Assembly: GCA_029891385.1 (NCBI GenBank)
Contig: CM057225.1
Span: 73,441,387-73,505,386, forward strand
Direction of reading: 5' to 3'
Length of the DNA stretch: 64,000 bases
Source of the DNA: Erythroxylum novogranatense
Taxonomy: Eukaryota; Streptophyta; Magnoliopsida; Malpighiales; Erythroxylaceae
The notes beneath the pieces are model-generated. The model made no database searches. It saw nothing but the letters and a program-made list of their open reading frames with translations, and had not been told where the DNA came from. Of this stretch, positions 46,592 to 58,322 are shown one piece after another. The first letter of the stretch is position 1, and every line of letters begins with the position of its first letter. Made by a program: the position numbers and the translations under genes.

Positions 46592-48009
46592 TGTAACATC
46601 CCATCTCCCATAGGAAGGGTTTATTGGTAATTTAGGACGGGTTAGAAGTATTAAATTATATCTCGGTATGCATATACAGCATATAGCCTCTATGATTGAT
46701 GGTTTGTTGCACTTGCACATGGTATACATGCATTCATGACATTTTCCGGCTTAGGTTTCAAATTGAGATCCTTTGTGAAATTTATGGGATAATTGTATTT
46801 GAAAAATTATTTGGAGTGCGCCATTGAGTGTTTTACATTTTTAGGGATTATGTGTATTTGCTTTTGATTGATTTCAGACCATAGGTGTCCGAAGTATTGG
46901 AAACTTGTTATCGAATTCCTATTTGTGTGTAACTATTTGTGAATGATTACGTTAGAGATCTCGGACCAAAGATCCGAGGGAATGGGAAATTGATATTGAA
47001 GTGTTAATTGTTTGTTTCGATACATTGGATGTGACTTTTAATGTGATATGGTAGGATGCAATAAATTGAAAATGTATATGATTGAAATACCGGACCGAAA
47101 GTCCGAAGAAATGGCAAATAGCATTGAGATGTAAATGGAAATTGGAACATGTACATTGCATGCATAAAAGTACGATCAGATAAAGGCAGTTGTGACCGGA
47201 GCAGCACCGTATCAGGGCATATCACGCCCAACGTATATGAGAGCTTTCAGCTCAATGCACAGGACCTCAGGTCCAACGTATTCAGAGCCTCAGGCTCAAC
47301 GTATCAGGGCTTCAAGCCCAATGTTTTCAGAGCCACTGGCTTAATACAATGTGCCCGTCACTGGGACAGTTTCAGGCGCATGGTCACAACAACGTAATGA
47401 AAATGAAAAGGGTCTCATGTGCATTGCATATATAGTATGAGTAAATGTGGATGGTATGAAAGGCGATACGTCTTACATTTGTGAAATGTGATTGTATGTG
47501 ATAATTGGTAAATTATGTGTGTTTATGCATGAATTGAGTGAACCATCGATGATGGTTTCTCATTGAGTTCGCAAACTCACCCAACATTGCAAATATTTTT
47601 CAGGGATCGAAGAGTACCCCGTTGGGCACGGGAGTATGATTACCAATTGCAAGTCAGAGTTAAGGTCGGGATTAGTTCACGTCTGCATTTGTGTCATTTA
47701 GAATTATGTGTAAATTTGTATTTCCGCAAGATTAGTACTGTTATTGCTGAGTGCCCCAATTGATTAATGCTGTATTGTAATTTGATCACCGAAATAGTGT
47801 TTTGTTGAAAATGATTTCGTATTAGAACGGGCCCAAATTATTTACTAATATTTGCGCACTCGATGGGTTTTCAAATAAATAAATAAATAAATAATGTATT
47901 ACCGAGTTTTAAACTGCATTGGTTGCTCTAGCATACCACCCTCGCGGGTCGCGGGCTCGGATATCACAGTCGATGTCGGGTTCGGGTCTCATGGGAGTGG
48001 GATGCTACA
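46592..48009 (+). repeat. 3' LTR
   Basis: This is the partner of 41440-42864, with only scattered substitutions and small indels (for example GATTATTGCTGAG against GTTATTGCTTTGAG near 47740). It ends GGGATGCTACA. Its hairpin array is at 47211-47342. Confidence 0.93.
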
Positions 48010-50703
48010 TTCGTAGCTCCATCTGCTCCCTGATTCGTTGCTCCTGCTCCCTCATCCGTTGTTCCTCCCGCTCTGTCTGCCCCTCTTCCAAATGAGTTAT
48101 CTTGTCCATTAATGTTTGTACTGTGGCTTGAAGCTCGATGACTTCATTGTTGTTCGATGGCCTAGTGGACGATGCTGTACTAGACATGGAAGATTGGGAA
48201 TAACATGTATTCCCATACGAACTTAGACCAAATATCCTGCCACGACGATCCCTACCACCCACGTCCTCAAAATACGTCTGAGACACGTCTACAGGTTGTT
48301 CCTCCTACGACTGTAGCTCAAGGGTTTGTTGTAATTGGTCCTATAAGGTATGTGAAGTTAACATTAAGAAGAAGGACGGGAGCAGTATTTAGAAATATAT
48401 AAAATGTAATAACTGGACATACATTCAGCTCTCGACAGCGGTTGTTGATGAAGGTTACACCATCATGCTTCTTCGTGTGAGTGTGCAGAAATAACTGAAG
48501 GGGGTAGGCTTGGTGCCCAATGACTTCTCCTACATGAGAAAGACTAAAATGTTATATGTGAACTAGAAATCGTTTAAACTTCGGCAGAGGTTCGTAAAGT
48601 TGTATGATATTCGCCTCCTGTTAGACAAAGAAAATAACTCAACACAGCCATAAGTGGCACCAGACATTTAGACCATTATCATTATCCATAATACAACGAA
48701 GCTAACTATCGACAAAATTAGTGTAAAGTGTAGATACTTACAAGTCTGTCTGCATACTCTTGGTGAGTTATTGAGCCTCCCGTATGTACGGGAAGATTCT
48801 TTTGACCTGGGCCTCCACGTCTGTTGGCCGAGTTACGTCCCGAGATGGACATTGCTGCAGGTGATGCCCAATACACCAGTCAACGACTCCAAATATCCTC
48901 CGAAATAAAGCGGGGTCGTGCACCAGCCTTGTTTATCGCGTTAATGAAGTCGCGATAACGTGTACGAGCCTGCCTCTCCCATAATTTGTATATGTTCCCA
49001 TCCAAAGTAGCGTCCCAGAAAAATGTTTTCTGATTAAAGAATAAAACAAAAATATGTTAGTTAATGTAAAACTATATATATATATCCTGACACTATATAT
49101 ATATATATTAAATAAATAACAGAAATAATTATTGTACCTCGAACTCATGAAAGTACAATTGTTTAGTAGCTGCAGTGATATTCTTCCACGTATATCCGTC
49201 GGGTTCAATCTTTTCCTTAAAAGTGGAGGTCATATGCCTGGAAACCATTCCAGAACATACGAACCTAAAACAAGAAGTTATTGTAGTGTACAAATGGACC
49301 GAAAAGCCTAAGGCTTAATCTACTAGAAACAGTGCTTAATCCTATAGCCATACTTACTGATCATTAATGAAAGTGATATACTTTCGCCCATCATCTCCTA
49401 CAAATCCAAGCTGGTGGGCATGTCCTTCATCCCCTATTGTGGTAGTGGATGATATATGAGTTGGCGTAGGGGATGGTGTGGCATTAGTAGCAGCAGGTGA
49501 TGCCTCATCTGCAACGGGAGGATGTGTAGGAGGAGGAGGTGAGTCAGTGCGAGTCGCAGACTGTGACAATCCACCTTGACACGGCTGCCCACTGAACATC
49601 CCTTTAATCCTCGGCCGCATAACCTCACGTGGTCTCTTAGGTCCTATATTAATGAATGAAATACAATATTTATCGAATTCTGTACAAATATAACAATCTT
49701 AAGAGCAATTGTTTACACAAGTTATTTACATATAAGCCAATGACATTGAAAGTTAACAAACAAGTTAACAACAACAAATCAACGTCAACAATTATATAAC
49801 TATGATTGTGTTTACCAAATTCAAACAGATACAACAACAAACATCTTTTAAGCTTTGTCGAATTATGTAATGCATGAGGAAATTATTCTGTCAGATTCCA
49901 TGTGACATGAGAGTCGGTAAAAGTAAATGAGTCCCCGAGGTCTAGATTTCTGAGAAGCGTCCTAGCACGTTCAAACGAAGCTTAGGAAACAGTCAAACTT
50001 CCCCCACCAGGTGAAGGGCTTTGGACACCTTCTCTCAATAACGTTTTGGCTATAGCCATACTTGCTAAGGAAATTGTAAATGTGTCGCCGCTCTTGGTGT
50101 GGAAGACGAATTGTCCAGATGAACTACTACAAGGGGGAACAGTTACACCTAAAACAGGGAAGAACATATATTCACATTTGATTCCATGCTATTAGACCAT
50201 CGTGACACAAAGCAAAACTGGATATGGTAGCATACGTGATTGTCCAGACCCAGTATGAGCAATTGACGAATCTTTCATAATAACTGATTTTCCATATCGT
50301 TCATATGCCGTCGTGTCATGGCTCTGGCCTCTACTGGCACTTATTTCTTTGTTGAGAATACAGGACGCTTAGAGCAACATGAAGTGCAAACCATCAAATT
50401 ACTATTATGTCATGGGCACTTCAACTAAGGAAATGAGATGTAATGAATAAGAACAGAGACGTAATAATCATAGGAAACACCTTCAAGTAGAAGATCGATC
50501 ATGGATGGCAAACGAATCGGAGTGTTTTTTGCCACACTGTTTCCTGCATTGGTGATTCCCTGGGACAGGACAAATTTGCCACATTCTTCCCAACGGTAAG
50601 AATTATTACCGTCGGGGCCACATCGACATCCCTTGAATAAGAATTACAATGGTTAAAAGGAATAATGTATTTGGTACAGAAAATAGTCTATTAATAAGAT
50701 AAA

Positions 50704-53700
50704 TTAATTGCTATCAGAACTTAAATGTAAATTACAATCATCTTCCTCGTCGGAAGAATAATAATCAAACTCTTCCTCTTGTTCAGATCCATTGTTACCC
50801 TCGTCAGACTTTGTAGATGAAATATCAACATAAGCGTTAGAAGGATCGTGCAAAGGTTCCGTCTCGTCACACGTTATTGTTTCATTGATAGAAGCCACAT
50901 CTTCTTAAAACGCTTCACTGTCATTTCTCTACTCTCCGTTTCTATGGGATTCAAACACTCCCCTAGGTTTAACTTTGCGCACCGCCAACCAATCCGCCTT
51001 ATCACGTTGTAAGCTTGGAAAAGGGACATAACACACCTGTCTTGCTTGCATAGCCAAGATGAAAGGTTCAAATTGTCTCAATCGTCTGCGGAAGTTGATT
51101 TCAACCACATTGTATCGACTATGCACTTTTGTTCCAACGTTTAGTGTCGGGTCATACCAGTCACATTTAAATATCACACATCGCTTAATTGGCAACGCAG
51201 GGTACTCAACTTCAAGTATTTTAATTATTTTCCCATAATAGTCCATCAATTCTCCCTGTATCGAAACTCCACTGTTCATACTTGACATGCTATATCCATG
51301 CGACTCTGTATGGTATTTATATCCATTCACGAAATACACCGGATACGAGTAAACAGTTCGCATGAAGGTCCCTTCGCAAGATCGAAATGAACTTGTTCAG
51401 ATTGATTTTTGGCGGCCTATGTAATGTGAAGTAGCAAAGGAAAGAGTACAATGTCATCGGAACATTTCAACATGGTGGGTAACAATAGGAATAGTTTAAA
51501 GTGAGAACTTACATATCACGCGAACCATCGAGGAAATTGTTTTCCAACTTCATTATTCATGTCATCCTGTGTGATACCAGGCATTATCTCGTGCAACAAT
51601 GCCTCGTATACGCTGCATATGACATGACACCAATCAGAAACGTTCAACACACTAATACCTGCAATTGAGCATATCGGTTGTGCAACTCATCGCATTTAAT
51701 GGAAGAACCTCCGACGATTCAATAAAATGTACCCATGTGCAGCATCAATTTCCTCCTTTGTTAGCATTCGTCTTGTTGCACGTCCACAGGTCCGTCCTGG
51801 ATATGTAAAAATTGACAAGTTCCCATCCGCACCACTTGTTCCTCCCCCATCGTCATTACGAGGAACTTGTCTCGCCCTTGTACGCACATGAGACTCAAAA
51901 TAATGTCCACAAAATGTACTAGCTTCCTCAACTAAATAAGCATTACATATGGAGCCCTTAACTCTAGCTTTATTTTTCACATTTTTTTCAAATGATGTAA
52001 ATACCTATAATAAAGCAAATGGTTATTACAATGTTCGGTAGACACAGCATGCACAAATGGGTAAGGATATGATAGTACTGGAGTTACCTCTCAAATGGAT
52101 ACATCCATCGATATTGGACTGAACTGGCTAGTTTTGCTTCGTGTGCTAAATGCACCGGTAGATGCTCCATGCAGTCAAATAAGCTTGGAGGAAAAATTCC
52201 TTCTAACTTGTACAAAATAACTGGAATTTCATTCTCTAGTTTTTCCATTTCATCTAAATTGATTTCAGATGATGTTAAGCTTTTGAAAAATAAGCTCAAC
52301 TCCGTTAATGGTTCCCATACTTTAGAAGGTAGCAACTCGCGAAAGGCAATTGGAATTAGCCTTTGCATAAAAACATGACAATCATGAATTTTCATCCCAA
52401 ATAATTTGTACTTTCTCATATCTACACACCTAGACAGGTTTGAAACATAACCATCGTGAAACTTTAGTCCTTTCAACCATTCACACAAACACTCCTTTTG
52501 TTACTTGTCCAAAGTGTAACATGCTTTTGGATATTTACCGATACGAACATCTTTATGTAACTGATGTCTTTTACAGAGTAGTTGCAAATCAGCTCTGGAT
52601 TTGGCATTGTCTTTTTTCCTCCCTTCAATATTCATAATGGTATTGAACAAGTTGTCAAATATGTTTTTCTCAATATGCATCACGTCCAGATTATGTCGTA
52701 CCATATTTGTTTTCCAATATGGTAAATCCCAAAATATGTTTCGTTTTCGCCAACCAAAGTTTTGACTGATGCTTCTATTTACTTCATCGGCTTCAAATTC
52801 AGTTACTTTAAGCAACCCCAATGCCTCAATCTCTTGTAAAATCTCAACACCACATTTTAGAGGTGGAGGTGGTTGTTTGACAATCCTATTTTTCATGAAC
52901 TTATATTTATTGCGCCTAAACGGATGATCAGGAGGAAGGAATTTTTTGTGATTGTCAAACCAACTAATTTTGCCACCGGTTGGAAGATAAAATGCATCTG
53001 AATCATTGCCGCAATGAGGGCACGCCAACTTCCCAGCTGTGCTCCAACCAGATAACATGGTCAAAGACGGGAAGTCACTAATCGTCCACATTAAAGCTGC
53101 TCTCATAACAAAATTCTGTTTCAGAGATACATCATATGTTTGCACACCAGTTTCCCAAAGATGTTGCAATTCCAATATCAGCGGTTGTAAGTAAACATCT
53201 ATTTTCTGCTTGGGATTTGTTGGTCCTGGCACAATAACTGTAAGGAACATGTAAGCCTCTTTCATACACATCCACGGAGGAAAATTATAAGGAGTAATTA
53301 TTACCGACCAAGATGAATATTACTGCCCGAATTGACCAAAAGGTTGGAATCCATCAGTCGACAATCCCAACCGCACATTCCGACTTTCAACTGCAAAGTG
53401 CACATGGGTGTCATTGAAATGCTTCCATGCTAGTGCATCTGATGGATGACACATAACTCCATCTTCCTGATCGTGTTCAACATGCCATCTCATGTGACAT
53501 GTAGTCACATCAGATGCATAAAGTCTCTGCAGTCACAGAGTTAGCGGGAAATAATACATCCGCTTCCATGGAACTAATTTCTGTTTCATTACACGCTTTC
53601 TTGGCTTAAACCTCGATTGATCACAAAATTTACACTCATCTAAGTTCACATCATCTCCCCAGTACAACATACATCCCAACCGACATCAATCAATTTTTTT

Positions 53701-54422
53701 CACTGGCAAACCAAGACCCCAAATCAGTTTTTTCATATTGTAAAAACTGTCAACCATTGAATGATCAGCGGGTAGTGATTCAGTATACCACTCCAGAATG
53801 TTATCAAAACTACGATCCGATATGTGTCCTTCACTCTTTACGTTCAAAATTCGCGCAATTGAAGACAATTGCATCATTTTCTGACAACCGGGCCACAATT
53901 CTCGGTCAGCAGACTGGAGTAAGTAAAAAAAATTTTGTGCTTCTGCGTTTGGTTCTTCTTCAACATTTACCCTATTTGTCCCAAAGGTATAACCGACCCC
54001 ATCAAAGACCATTTGCTCAGTCTGAGTTTTCGCCCATGAACAAAATTCCCTCTACTTCCAACCTCCCCTTCATACTCATTCATGTTGACAGACATTTTTG
54101 GTTCATTCCCCCTTGAGGTGCTACAAATTAATTGTTCGCCATGTCGTGTCTACTCAAAATAATTGGGCACAAACCCTTTTCTCAACAAATGCAACTTAAC
54201 TTCATCAAGAGTAAGGAAACATTTGTGCTTGCACTTCCTACATGGACATCTGATCTTTTATCCATCCATATATGCAGGTTGAGAGCATGTATAATGAATA
54301 AAACTGTCAACTTCATGCACGAATTCAGGATTAATGAAGCCAGCAGGGGTTAATCGTCTATACATCCAAGATCTATCCCAGAAGCTCATAGCCGGATACT
54401 CAAATTTCAACCACCAATCCAT
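50704..54422 (-). pseudogene. CACTA transposase, TNP2 type (Transposase_21), degraded
   Basis: This is the catalytic transposase of En/Spm elements. The ATG at 54422 opens MDWWLKFEYP and the N-terminal transposase-associated domain (RSWMYRRLTPAGFINPEF; VKLHLLRKGFVPNYFE at about 54160). The TNP2 core follows, with HVHFAVESRNVRLGLSTDGF (53340-53400), then a clean 256-codon frame 52501-53271 holding SLTMLSGWSTAGKLACPHCG and HNLDVMHIEKNIFDNLFNT. After it come the DUF4218-like region (EHLPVHLAHEAKLASSVQYR, about 52100-52160), the DUF4216-like region (50929-51363) and an acidic Ser/Glu/Asp tail ending at 50704. Stops (for example TAA near 53322) and frame breaks (54290-54300, near 50930) disable it. 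Some gaps may be introns. Confidence 0.88.
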
Positions 54423-57400
54423 TGTCAGTATCATTCATGTATGCCACATATAACAAGGTAGGTCAGTATCATTAATTGTTATACGAGGATCCTGCTGAAA
54501 ATTTGACAACATTTCCCCTATCACATAATCATCCTCCTCTTACACATAAGAGAGCCCCCTGCATGTGAAAATACACTTCTATATTCAACAAGTAAAGTCA
54601 ACTCACAACTGATCTCTAAACTACATGTCCATACTTTGCATTGTCAACAACTCATGTTACTTATCAAGAATTAAACATTAAACTCAAATCAATTCACAAC
54701 CATACAAAATTTTCTTATTACATTAAATTATATTTAAAAAATATATGCTTAAAGTTACCACAATTGAAGTAAAAGTATAGTTGTCATTTCAATACCTGCG
54801 TAGGCTTCTCTTCACATTCCTCGAAAGTATAAATACTGGGGACAATAGAGTTCCTACAACCAACAAAATCAAATTGTGTCTTATCATATTGAGGGGTCCT
54901 AGCATTTGTCACAGAAGTTCATAGGATTGATTCAAATGAAGGAGGAATAAGGCAATTATAAAATAATTAGTAGTGATTTTGCTCAACTCGATTACTAAAG
55001 ACATAATTGGTTATCATAATATATTCTTTATTTTGAATATTTCTTTAAAACCTAAAGATAGAGTAAAGCTGGCTCTTGAAATATTATTTCTTGAATTATA
55101 TCAAAGTATGCCAAGATACTTGTGGGATGATTTCTTAGAATATAATAAAAACAATTATTGGCTAAAGTTTTAGAGGGCTATATAATTAAATTATTAGTTA
55201 ATCTTAAGTGTAATCTGAATTGTAAAGAGATTAATTGCTTTTGATGGAAAAGAATGCACTAAAAGAGGTTGGACATAACTAACTATTGTCAAGATTCATT
55301 AAACTGACTTTGGCATGGAAATGAAATCCTTCGACACGAATCCAAAAAGAAGACATAGTTTCTAATAGATTATGCCAATTGTAGAACTAAAATAATGTGT
55401 TTTTTCCATCAGTTATGATATATGTAATATAGTTATATGTTACATTAGTGCAACTCCCTTTATCTATGAGCATACTATATATCTTATTAGAAATGATGTA
55501 TCTAGAATAAAATATGTTTTTCTTTTATTACTCTAACTTGTTCTCCTTGATTAAAAATCTTAACAATCTCCCACTAACAAGCATATCACCTTTAACAATA
55601 TTTCAAGCTCCACCATCACTAAGGTGATTGAGTATTGACTCTCATTCACATCAAACTCCGTTCATAGGCTTGAATCTTTCCCCTTCAAGCTCAAAAGCTA
55701 AATCAAATTTTCTCAGCGCTTAGATCATTATTCTCTTTAAAAACTTTTATTAGAGGTGTTAGATAGCATCTAATAAGCCTCTTTTCATTAAGAATTTAAG
55801 CTTATTCATCCTGTATGACTTCTTTGAGTCCATTTAACCGGTAGTAAAGCTTATAATTTCTTGTCATGTGGCCTCTTTTTAATTTCATTCTCATATAGCC
55901 TATCAATATTTTCTTAATTGTCCTCTTTTTATATTATTAGGTATTATTACTTTTGTTCTTTAATTTAATGGAATTAAAGCTTACCTTTACGTATTATTGT
56001 CTTTAGATGTTTCTTAAAATAGTCTACTTGATGTATGGTTTTCATTATTATTATCCATATTATCAATTTTATATTTAACATTTTCAAAGATTTGTAAAGG
56101 ATTCTTTACCTATAATAGAGTAAGATGATTATAAAGATTTCTCGTCTTGTGTGATAAATAAGTTGTTATGAGATTTCACTTCATATGCTAAATCAATAAG
56201 GTAGCAAATTTTTAGGTGAAAATAGAAAATGGGCATAGGCTAATGATTGTTTGGCTTAACCACTATTAATTAGTTTTATCTATCTTTTGTACTACTAGTA
56301 ATTAGTTTTTATCTCTCGCTCATTACTTTTTTTACTATTATTGTGTTTGATATGAAATATTCTATATTAAATTTTCATAACCATTCATTAAAATAGATAA
56401 TCAATTTATTAATTTGTAAATTATGCAAAATAAATGCACATAATTTATCTCTCTTTTGCTTTAGATGTGAACGGAATGAATCCCTCACCAAATGTGCATT
56501 ATGATTCTTATAAAATATCTATATTCTTTATGATAGAACACTTAGTGAAGTTTGTTAGCTTGGTTCTTAATTTTCTTTTCTTTATACTATGACACCCTTT
56601 ACTCTTATTTTATATTAGCATTATGGGACTTTTCAAAGAAGCCACTTCAATGAAAGTTTCTTATAATTTTCTCAATGAGTTTAATGATTTTAGAGGGTAT
56701 TAATGGTTGCATTGTCTAGTATGTATATATGTATGCAGCTAATTATAGATTTAATCGACAAAGTTTACCTGCATAGAAGAGTATTTCAAAGGTCTAAATG
56801 TTCATATGACTTCCAACTTTGTAAATGAGGGGTATGCACTCTTTGTGGATTTTTCTTAAGTATATTAGAGGTAGGATAAGATGTTTGATCTTGGCCAATT
56901 TTATCCTTATTGAACAAGATAGTGTATGATGAGGTTAAGATGCATTCGTCTAACCATTTGATGAATTAGAGGAAAAAATCAACAGCTTGTAAGGTATTAA
57001 TAATGAAATATTAATACACGCTACCAAATGCCTTTGAAAAGTAAATTTAAAGAGATAGTGACATTATATTTTTCTATAGTAGTTTTAAAAAGATTTTGAG
57101 CTATCATCATATTTCTTTACTATATCTCTACCATTTATGAAGGCATCCTAATTCTCACAAATAAGAGATGGAACAATTTTTATAGCATTATAGAGAACAT
57201 TTTAAATATAATTTTAAAGAGGAAATTGTAGCTACTTATATGTTTATAGTTTTGAAAAGTTAGAAGGGCATGAGATTTTATGACTAACATAATATTACCA
57301 TTTAATATGTGCTAATAGCACTATATTTTTAGTTTGATATTTTTGAGAGCAATTGGATTGCATGTTTGTGGATTTGTTTATGACTTAGTGATTAATTTGA

Positions 57401-57954
57401 ATTATTCGTTTGGTCACATGCCTATTTTAACTACCCAATGAAGAAGTAAATATAAGCAATTTATAGCCAAATTGGAGAAGTTTTGAAGTAATTTGGTGGA
57501 ACAAGTTTTGGATATGGCTCTATGTTCAGTAACATCACACCTACTTTAATTAAAAAGGTTGAATTGCATTCTATCCAAGGTTTTTTTTTCCAACAATAAT
57601 GCCTCAATGGATCAATTACAATCACAAGAAAGCCTCTAATTATAAGCATAAACGTTATAAAAGAAAACAGCCTTGTTTAAATAATAACAATGTAACTCTT
57701 CAAATCTGTATTTGATACCTATCTTAGGACACATTGGCTCTAGTTTAGTTCTACAAATCCTAATGCATTTCATCGAACACCTTGAGGCCAAAACCATCTC
57801 AACCCTATCTACACACAAATCCTTTAATTCTTTCCATTATGAACATGCAAAACATTCACACAAGACCAATCAAACCTAAATAAACAAATGAAATGCATTA
57901 AATCAGTCCAAAAACACATTAAAAAAAACGCAACCCACGCCACCCATGCCTTAC
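54423..57954 (-). other. Long presumed first intron / 5' region of the CACTA transposase gene
   Basis: About 3.5 kb of AT-rich DNA between the transposase start and the GC-rich first exon candidate. No coding domain is recognised; the frame at 54973-55173 (66 aa) is unsupported. A long first intron is common in En/Spm genes. Confidence 0.45.
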
Positions 57955-58140
57955 CTTCGGATCCACCAGAGGAGAGAGGAACGATGCGGTCGCCGGAGAA
58001 GACGGAAGCAGCAGGTCGCCAGAGACACAGCAGCTGGTCGGATGTACACGCAGAGGTCCCTTCGCCGGAGGAGAGGAGAGAAAGAGAAGAGGAGAGTCGG
58101 GGAAAGGAGAGAGGAGGGACGGTCGCAGAGGATTTAAGTT
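57955..58140 (-). promoter_or_regulatory. Candidate 5' untranslated exon of the CACTA genes
   Basis: It is C/T-rich on the minus strand (CCTCTCTCCTTTCCCC-type), much more GC-rich than its surroundings, and ends in the splice donor GAAG|GTAAGG (57951-57958). It lies just inside the right subterminal repeats, where En/Spm transcription starts. The plus-strand frames here (57888-58142, 57946-58137) are Arg/Glu/Ser-rich by composition and not taken as genes. Confidence 0.6.
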
Positions 58141-58322
58141 AATTTTGGCGACGGAATGATCCGTTGGTATAATTAAAAAAAATCCGTCGCAGCATTAAGC
58201 TTCCTAACCTAGTTTCCCGATAACGTTTTGAAATATACCGACGGCTTTTTTCCGTCGGTGAACCATTTCTAGCTGACAAATTTGCCGATCGAAATTTAAA
58301 GTCCGTCCCTATTTACTGACAG
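58141..58322. repeat. Right subterminal repeat array, inner part
   Basis: Several GACGGAA/TCCGTCGG words (58148-58300) sit left of the inserted solo LTR. The array resumes to its right at 63630. Confidence 0.85.

Larger units (their letters stand above)
41440..48009 (+). mobile_element. Non-coding LTR retrotransposon inserted in the CACTA gene
   Basis: The element is 6570 bp with LTRs of 1425 and 1418 bp that are almost identical, so it is recent. LTR ends are TGTAACATCCC and ...ATGCTACA. The flanking 5-mers are TCCGT (41435-41439) and TTCGT (48010-48014), a duplication with one change. The polypurine tract GGAGGGGAGAA lies before the 3' LTR, preceded by TTTCGCGGACGAAATT, and a degenerate tRNA-iMet-like site follows the 5' LTR. 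No gag-pol is present in the 3.7-kb internal part. LTR stretches (for example GAACCATCGATGATGGTTTC) are shared with the 4.1-kb LTRs at 4067 and 11725, so the two are related families. Confidence 0.93.
41316..50640 (-). pseudogene. CACTA second gene, Transposase_24-type, split by an LTR element
   Basis: Exons are visible on the minus strand: about 50640-50470 (CGPDGNNSYRWEECGKFVLS), about 50165-49980, a Pro/Thr/Ser-rich exon to 49366 (KRPREVMRPRIKGMFSG near 49640-49590; donor GTAAGTATGG), 49265-49137 (RMVSRHMTSTF-like, PDGYTWKNI), 49032-48743 (FFWDATLDGNIYKLWERQA; ISGRNSANRRGG) and a last one from about 48290, with SQTYFEDVGGRDRRGRIFGL and a Glu/Gln/Arg coiled coil. The coiled coil is interrupted at 48010/41439 by the LTR element. 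It resumes at 41434 (MREQMAKMREEIMQ) and ends at a TAG (41316-41318). This is the Ptta/En/Spm plant transposase family. TGA replaces a Trp codon near 48893. Exon limits are by eye. Confidence 0.82.

Noticed and set aside
53757..54353. Plus-strand frames of 119 and 73 codons
   Set aside because: They are antisense shadows of the TNP2 transposase, whose domains read on the minus strand.
57888..58142. Arg/Glu/Ser-rich frames
   Set aside because: They come from a GC-rich, purine-rich stretch that reads better as a minus-strand 5' untranslated exon with a splice donor.
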